From contig JAEYGI010000002.1 in assembly GCA_023402395.1 (NCBI GenBank), positions 124,001-188,000 of the forward strand: DNA of 64,000 bases. Direction: 5' to 3'. Below the pieces are notes generated by a model, which worked only from the letters and a program-made list of their open reading frames with translations, was not told the origin of the DNA and searched no databases. Shown in pieces: positions 59,510-64,000 of this stretch. Each line of letters opens with the position of its first letter. Position 1 is the first letter of the stretch. Source of the DNA: Bacillota bacterium (GTDB lineage Bacteria > Bacillota > UBA4882 > UBA8346). Made by a program: the position numbers and the translations under genes.

Positions 59510-60403
59510 TCACACCTTCTCCGCGATTTTTTCGCCCATGATTCCGGTCGGCTTGTACAAAAGAATCACAATCAACAGGATAAAGGCGAACGCGTCCCGG
59601 TAGCCGGTCAAATCCGGCAGGAACGCCACGAGCATGATTTCGCCGATTCCCAGCAAAAAACCGCCGAGCACCGCTCCGCTCACGTTTCCGATGCCGCCGA
59701 TAACTGCCGCGATAAAACATTTCAATCCCGGAATGACCCCCATCAACGGCGCGATCTGCGGAAACTTCAAGCCCCACATCAGTCCCCCGACCGCCGCCAG
59801 CACCGATCCGATCCCAAAGGTCAAAGAGATGGTCCGGTCGACATTAATCCCCATTACGCGCGCGGTTTCATGATCCCTGGACACGGCCCGCATGGCCATG
59901 CCGGTTTTGGTCTTATGAATCAGGTACAGCAGGCCGAGCAGAAATAGAATGGTAACCACCGGTATATAAAAGGTCAGCTTTTGAATGGAGACCGACCCCA
60001 CTTGCACCATATCGGTGAAAAGCTCCGGGGTGGGAAACGGTTTCGGGACCCCGCCGAACAGCACCGTGGCCAGATTCTCCAAGAAAAACGAGGCACCGAT
60101 GGCCGAGATCAATATCGAGATCTTGGGAGCGTCCCGGAGCGGGCGGTAGGCCGAGATCTCAACCCCCATTCCCAATAGCCCGGTCAGGAGCAGCACCACC
60201 GGGAAGGCGACATACCAGGGAATCCCGAAGGTAATGACCCCGAAGAACGCGAAATAGGTCGCCATCATAAAAATATCGCCGTGGGCGAAGTTGATCAGCC
60301 GTAAAATGCCGTACACCATGGTGTAGCCGATGGCGATCAAGGCATAGAGGCTGCCCAGCGAGATCCCGTTGGTAAGATGCTGTAAAAACAGATCGAAGGT
60401 CAT
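59510..60403 (-). CDS. livH: Branched-chain amino-acid ABC transporter permease LivH
   Basis: A 297-residue permease beginning MTFDLFLQHLTNGISLGSLY with IAIGYTMVYGILRLINFAHGDIFM and GMAMRAVSRDHETARVMGI. The ATG at 60403 is the family start; an earlier one at 60430 lies inside the terminator hairpin. GGCGGTG precedes it. Confidence 0.94.
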   Translation of the reverse strand: MTFDLFLQHLTNGISLGSLYALIAIGYTMVYGILRLINFAHGDIFMMATYFAFFGVITFGIPWYVAFPVVLLLTGLLGMGVEISAYRPLRDAPKISILISAIGASFFLENLATVLFGGVPKPFPTPELFTDMVQVGSVSIQKLTFYIPVVTILFLLGLLYLIHKTKTGMAMRAVSRDHETARVMGINVDRTISLTFGIGSVLAAVGGLMWGLKFPQIAPLMGVIPGLKCFIAAVIGGIGNVSGAVLGGFLLGIGEIMLVAFLPDLTGYRDAFAFILLIVILLYKPTGIMGEKIAEKV

Positions 60404-60430
60404 AATAACACCGCCACAGTATTTTTTCAA

Positions 60431-60465
60431 AGCGCTTCCCTCCGTTTTTAGCGGAGGGAAGCGCC
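60431..60465 (-). terminator. Terminator between livK and livH
   Basis: On the minus strand GCGCTTCCCTCCG pairs perfectly with CGGAGGGAAGCGC, then TTTGAAAAAAT. It would reduce membrane-gene expression relative to the binding protein. Confidence 0.8.
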
Positions 60466-60477
60466 ATTATCCGAGCT

Positions 60478-61620
60478 TTAGTTAGGGTGAATGGTATCGA
60501 GGTAGGTAAATTTGCCGCCTTTGACCTGTTTGATGACGGCGTCTTTCACGGCGTTCCTGTTTTCATCCAGGGTAATCACTCCGGCCGCGCCTTCGAAATC
60601 TTTGGTCTTGGCCAGTTCCTCGCGGACCTTCTCGGTATCGGTGGTACCGGCCCGCTTGATGGCATCGAGGATCAGGATGTAGGCGTCGTACCCGAGGGCG
60701 GTGACCGCGGCCGGCTCTTTGCCGTTATTGGCCTTGCGGTATTCATCCAGGAACTTCTGGGACTCACTGGTGATTGGCTTTTCCGTGGCAAAGAAGGTTG
60801 AGAAAACCGCTCCCTCCACCGCGTCTTTGCCGATATCCAGGAACTCCTGGGTCTCCCAGGTGTCCCCGCCAATGATCGGGCAGGTGATCCCCAGTTTCCG
60901 GGCTTGGCTGATCACCAGCGCCGACTCGGTGAAGTTGCCCGGCGCGAAGATCACATCCGGATTCTTGGATTTGATGTTGGTCAGTTGAGCCGAGAAGTCC
61001 TGGTCGCCGGTATTGTAGTTGGCAACGGCCACAACGCAGTTCGGATCATTGGTCAATTTTTTGAAGCTCTGGGTAAAGAAATTGGCCAGGCCGACCGCGT
61101 AGTCATTGGAGACTTCCTGTACGATGGCGGCTTTCTTGGCCTTCAGACTGTTGAAAGCATAGTTGGCCATGACCGTGCCCTGGAACGGATCGATGAAACA
61201 GACCCGGAAGTACCATTCATTGCCCTGGGTGACCAGCGGGTTGGTGCATGAGGCGCCGACCGCCGGAACTTTTCCGTTCTTTACGATATCCCCGGCGGCC
61301 ATCGCCAGCGAACTGCCCCAGCTGCCGATGATGGCGGTGACCTTGTCCTTCTCGACCAGGCGGGCGGCGGCGGTGGCTGCCTCAACCTTGTCCGACTTGT
61401 TGTCGGCGGTCACCAATTCCACTTTTTTGCCCAACACTTCCGGATAAAGCTGGTTGGCGAGTTTGATCCCTTCGACCTCCAATTGGCCGCCGGCCGCATT
61501 GGCGCCGGTGATCGGCTCGAAGACGCCGATCTTGATCACGTCGCTTTTCTCACCGCAACCGGCGGCGAGGACCGCTAAGACCAGACAGGTTGCCAGTAAC
61601 AGATACAATCCACGTTTCAT
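60478..61620 (-). CDS. livK: Branched-chain amino-acid-type ABC transporter substrate-binding lipoprotein
   Basis: A 380-residue binding protein. Residues 1-22 are a lipoprotein signal with lipobox LAAGC (Cys22). The mature part has IGVFEPITGANAAGGQ, IIGSWGSSLAMA and YDAYILILDAIKRAG, as in Leu/Ile/Val-binding proteins. Ligand range unverified. GGAGGAAGG precedes the ATG at 61620; a longer frame to 61725 is not supported. First gene of the operon. Confidence 0.93.
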   Translation of the reverse strand: MKRGLYLLLATCLVLAVLAAGCGEKSDVIKIGVFEPITGANAAGGQLEVEGIKLANQLYPEVLGKKVELVTADNKSDKVEAATAAARLVEKDKVTAIIGSWGSSLAMAAGDIVKNGKVPAVGASCTNPLVTQGNEWYFRVCFIDPFQGTVMANYAFNSLKAKKAAIVQEVSNDYAVGLANFFTQSFKKLTNDPNCVVAVANYNTGDQDFSAQLTNIKSKNPDVIFAPGNFTESALVISQARKLGITCPIIGGDTWETQEFLDIGKDAVEGAVFSTFFATEKPITSESQKFLDEYRKANNGKEPAAVTALGYDAYILILDAIKRAGTTDTEKVREELAKTKDFEGAAGVITLDENRNAVKDAVIKQVKGGKFTYLDTIHPN

Positions 61621-62399
61621 TGTGAAAACCTTCCTCCTTTTATTTTTTGATAAGTCCACCCCATATCCGGCCAACCACGGCCTTATCCTTGGCCGGACAA
61701 CCGGATGGAAAACCCAGCCATGCATCGCCCACCTTCATCTTCTGCAACCATCTCCGGGCGGCTCGACCAACCCGATTACGCGTGAAAACACAAACCGCCC
61801 ATCATGAGCTGCACTTCGAACATGTTATTCAGAAGATTCGACTCGACTGACGGATCTAAACTCACCTGGGGAAACAAGCGGAAATCAGCGGCCGCCGGTT
61901 TGAGGATGGTTATGGCGGCGTTTAGGGGTCGCCCTTTTGAAAAAAACCGGGCTGTTTTCCAAAAGCCAACTATAATAGTACAATATTTCTTTTTGGTTGT
62001 ATATATTGAATGCTTTTTCATTTTTTCTTTAAGGCCATAGCAATTATGAACCCGTTTGATCCGAACCTGCCGCAGAAGATTCCGTTCTTGGCGAAAGTGC
62101 GCAACTTCAAAACTTCCTCATCGTAACAAAATTTACCTTAAAATACATTCCATTTGAATCATAAATTTCCTTTCGTTTGGAAAGTTTTTTCTGCTTTTCT
62201 TCCCTGACGGGTTTAAAAGCCAAGTGATAAAGCCCAACGATCCGAACTCTCGCCTTGCGGAACTTATTGTGAAGCGGCCTTTTCATTGCTTCCCTGAGCT
62301 TTTATGTGCAACTGCGGCCCAAGGCCTTGGGTTTATCACAACGCTTTCAGTGCCGATGACGTTGGATAAAAACGATTGTCCTGGAAAAACTTTTGCATA
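61621..62399. other. Long intergenic region upstream of livK with a MITE-like copy
   Basis: 61621-61990 is the livK leader and probable promoter area; short frames over it lack ribosome sites. From 62030 to 62210 nothing is recognised. The repeat copy at 62214-62349 lies directly before the membrane protein gene. Confidence 0.55.
62214..62349 (+). repeat. MITE-like repeat, copy 9 (136 bp)
   Basis: TAAAAGCCAAGTGATAAA at 62214-62231 and TTTATCACAACGCTTTCA at 62332-62349. Interior hairpin GGCCC-AA-GGCC and the TTGCTTCCCTGAGCTTTTATG word are kept. Confidence 0.88.
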
Positions 62400-62867
62400 A
62401 TGAAAACTTTTTTTCGCGATCGGTTTACCGTCTGGTTTGTCAGCGGAATCGCCGGTTCGGCGCTCAAGGACGCTTTTGGCCTGTTCACTTTGTGGATTGG
62501 GTTCTCCAATTATCACATCGTCCAGGTGGCCGCCGATATCTTTCTGGATAAACCGCACCTTGGGATGGTGGGGGGAATTTTGATCGGGATCGTTGCCGAC
62601 TTCTCCATGGGCGGCCTGTTCGGCCTAGCCATCGGGGCATTATTGGAGTGGCAAGGCTTTGACAACCATCTGCTCAAAGGGGCCGTTATTGCTTTAGGAG
62701 TCTGGATGCTCTTAATCGGGATAATCATGCATTCATTAACGCAAGTATTTGACCTGACGCTTCGCCAGCCGAATGATATCGCCAACTCGATGATTTGCCA
62801 CCTGCTGTTTGGAATCAGCGTCGCCTATTTCATTGTCCGGCTGACCCACTGGGTTCAACGGGGATAA
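62400..62867 (+). CDS. Integral membrane protein with four segments (155 aa)
   Basis: Hydrophobic segments are at about residues 8-28, 50-75, 90-115 and 130-150; the protein starts MKTFFRDRFTVWFVSG and ends RLTHWVQRG. It resembles small Firmicutes membrane proteins of unknown function. The start is unsure: ATG at 62400 has a distant GGAAAA, and a TTG at 62376 is possible. The adjacent MITE-like copy provides no clear promoter. Confidence 0.7.
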   Translation: MKTFFRDRFTVWFVSGIAGSALKDAFGLFTLWIGFSNYHIVQVAADIFLDKPHLGMVGGILIGIVADFSMGGLFGLAIGALLEWQGFDNHLLKGAVIALGVWMLLIGIIMHSLTQVFDLTLRQPNDIANSMICHLLFGISVAYFIVRLTHWVQRG

Positions 62868-63012
62868 GCCAGCCGGGGGGTCACCGGAACATGGCCGGAT
62901 ACGCCAGGCGTCACACGGTTGAAGGCTTTCGGAAATCCTAAAGCCTTCAGTGCTTCGAACAAAAATGATTAACCTCGGTCATCATCTTCCAAATAACCGA
63001 ATAACCGACCGG

Positions 63013-63186
63013 TCAATTGGAATCCGGCAACGGCGGTAGAATTAAAAGCAGCACCAATGCGAAAATGCCGAATAAAAAGCCGCCAACCGCCCATCCGCCG
63101 GCATTGCGGTTCTTGTTCTTGGCAATGCCGGAACAGGCAAAAGCGCAAATACCCCCGAAGACCAGCGTCCAAAGTATCATATCCAT
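63013..63186 (-). CDS. Small membrane protein with two segments (57 aa)
   Basis: Below the usual size limit but convincing: ATG at 63186 with GGGAGGAG nine bases upstream, a first segment MDMILWTLVFGGICAFACSG, a KNKNRN turn and a second segment WAVGGFLFGIFALVLLLILP. The GGWAVGGFLFG pattern resembles small phospholipase-D-nuclease-like or superinfection-immunity-type membrane peptides, without clear assignment. Function unknown. Confidence 0.75.
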   Translation of the reverse strand: MDMILWTLVFGGICAFACSGIAKNKNRNAGGWAVGGFLFGIFALVLLLILPPLPDSN

Positions 63187-63661
63187 GCTAAAAACTCCTC
63201 CCTTCGGTTCGGGTTAAGTTGGGCTGGTACCCGGTCGCGCGCCGGAAAACTCATACGCCCCCGGACTATTGCCAGCGATAGCCACTCAACTTTCCGGCTC
63301 ATGCTTTGCGCCGAAGCGATCGCCGATCCGTCCCGCGGAGCCGTCGCTTCGACAGGACATTATATGCCGATGGAACAATGGTGATGCTGTCCCAACAACC
63401 GCCGGAACGCCTTTTTCCCCGAGAGAACTGGGGAAGGGGGTTCATCGGGATTTGCGCGTTAAATTTACGAGCCATTATCACATTCCGAACCATAGAATCC
63501 GAACATAAGATGAATCGTAACATCCGGAAATCCCTTTGTAGGTATCCCCCGAAACAAACGGCGCGGTCGAGCGATCCCAACGTTCAATAGGTTACGGGTG
63601 CCGCCCGGATTGAGTTTTAACCGGATCGTTACTTTAGCGGACAAATTGAGGAGGTGCTGTC
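63187..63661. other. Intergenic region without identified features
   Basis: Holds frames on both strands (for example 63299-63580 minus) without ribosome sites or recognisable products. The last bases contain the AGGAGG of the 27-residue gene. I see no repeat of the families found elsewhere. Confidence 0.4.
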
Positions 63662-63745
63662 ATGGGTGGCTTTGACGGTTGTGGCGACAATTGCAGCTTT
63701 CTGCTGTTCTTAATCCTGATCCTCCTGGTGCTCGGCACCTGTTAG
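63662..63745 (+). CDS. Tiny Gly/Cys-start membrane peptide (27 aa), YjcZ-like
   Basis: The peptide starts MGGFDGCGDNCSF and continues as one hydrophobic helix FLLFLILILLVLG ending in TC. GAGGAGG lies eight bases before the ATG and a strong terminator follows. The plan (glycine-rich start plus one helix) is that of YjcZ-family small sporulation-linked proteins of Bacillota; sequence identity is not claimed. Confidence 0.7.
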   Translation: MGGFDGCGDNCSFLLFLILILLVLGTC

Positions 63746-63769
63746 CATATTCCCAACCTTCAACAATAA

Positions 63770-63797
63770 AGGACACCTACGCAGGTGTCCTGTTTTT
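63770..63797. terminator. Terminator between the 27-residue peptide gene and the AraC-type gene
   Basis: AGGACACCT pairs perfectly with AGGTGTCCT over four bases, followed by GTTTTTGTT on the plus strand. Confidence 0.88.
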
Positions 63798-63798
63798 G

Positions 63799-64000
63799 TT
63801 ACCAGGGGGATTTATAACGGCCGGGGGAGATTCCCACGGTTTTTTTGAAGATTCGGATAAAATTGGAGTAATCCCCGAAACCCGACCGCTGGCAGGCCTC
63901 GCTAACGTTGTGCCCCTCGTCGAGCAGCTTTTTGGCCAGGGAGATCCGCTTGTAAATGATGTACTCATGAATGGTGCTGCCGGTATATTGCTTGAACAAA
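63799..64000 (-). CDS. AraC-family transcriptional regulator, N-terminus beyond right edge
   Basis: Only the C-terminal 66 residues are inside the window: FKQYTGSTIHEYIIYKRISLAKKLLDEG, then NVSEACQRSGFGDYSNFIRIFKKTVGISPGRY. This is the second helix-turn-helix of the AraC/XylS DNA-binding domain. The frame is open to the edge. Ligand and targets unknown. Confidence 0.9.
   Translation of the reverse strand, partial: LFKQYTGSTIHEYIIYKRISLAKKLLDEGHNVSEACQRSGFGDYSNFIRIFKKTVGISPGRYKSPW

Noticed and set aside
1..64000. tRNA, rRNA, prophage, transposase or toxin-antitoxin genes
   Set aside because: No cloverleaf, rRNA stretch, integrase, transposase or typical toxin-antitoxin pair was recognised on either strand by reading; a tRNAscan or HMM search could still change this.

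Overview
The window reads as a chromosomal segment of a Bacillota (Firmicutes) bacterium of moderate to fairly high GC. Pointers are the FloA/NfeD pair, DegV, PHP-type PolX, a BMP-family nucleoside-type ABC transporter, strong AGGAGG-like ribosome binding sites with several TTG starts, and a 27-residue glycine-start membrane peptide like those of spore formers. A deep, non-Bacillus lineage is likely, but the exact clade cannot be fixed from sequence alone. No rRNA, tRNA, prophage, transposase or CRISPR array was seen.

Layout. 1-8.3 kb (minus strand) is a surface-polysaccharide locus: rmlD-rmlA-rmlB-(four-helix protein)-rmlC for dTDP-L-rhamnose, then a WbaP-type initiating phosphotransferase and a Wzz-like chain-length protein cut by the left edge. 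8.5-16.9 kb holds two small unknown proteins, gmhB, an M24 peptidase, polX, a tautomerase, degV, a cytoplasmic trypsin-fold protease and an alkyltransferase-like protein. 17-29 kb holds murG, a phosphoesterase, a four-gene BMP-type ABC importer, a shikimate kinase, a methyltransferase, a GNAT protein, prfC, a YdcF protein and a patatin. 29.5-32.5 kb carries an encapsulin nanocompartment with its ferritin-like cargo, then a divergent long-chain polyol dehydrogenase. 32.8-38.2 kb (minus) has the flotillin operon and an EamA-AzlC-AzlD-P1 peptidase operon. 38.4-41.5 kb is a polyamine block (aguA, aguB, speE). 41.5-50.6 kb has a TPR/Ig-like exported protein, an alcohol dehydrogenase, tlyA, an Nramp-type transporter with magnesium-type signature changes, its MgtE-N/CBS partner and dgt. 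50.8-56.8 kb has HIT, VOC, gmhA, a methyltransferase, an FnIII protein, a CofE-like ligase and a half-size EamA protein. 57-61.6 kb is a complete liv branched-chain amino-acid importer. The right end has small membrane proteins and a truncated AraC regulator.

The most striking content lies between genes. Four arrays (3.4, 13.6, 34.9 and 55.9 kb) are built of units with an exact 21-bp period, each unit a ~15-bp palindrome plus a 6-bp spacer; stems vary from unit to unit, and one array alternates the same stem pair with compensatory changes. A second family is a ~125-145 bp MITE-like element with 18-bp terminal inverted repeats, present as at least eight full or degenerate copies plus half copies; its ends supply stop codons of several neighbouring genes. 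A third family is heptanucleotide repeats in inverted arms that fill the spacers of the rml operon. A fourth is a two-stem repeat at 14.2 and 18.2 kb.

Functional links inferred from context: rhamnose plus WbaP/Wzz make a surface glycan; gmhA and gmhB, 42 kb apart, point to a heptose-phosphate pathway; AzlCD plus a P1 aminopeptidase may couple peptide cleavage to amino-acid export; the Nramp-type transporter and the soluble MgtE-N/CBS protein look like a magnesium uptake unit with a separate sensor.
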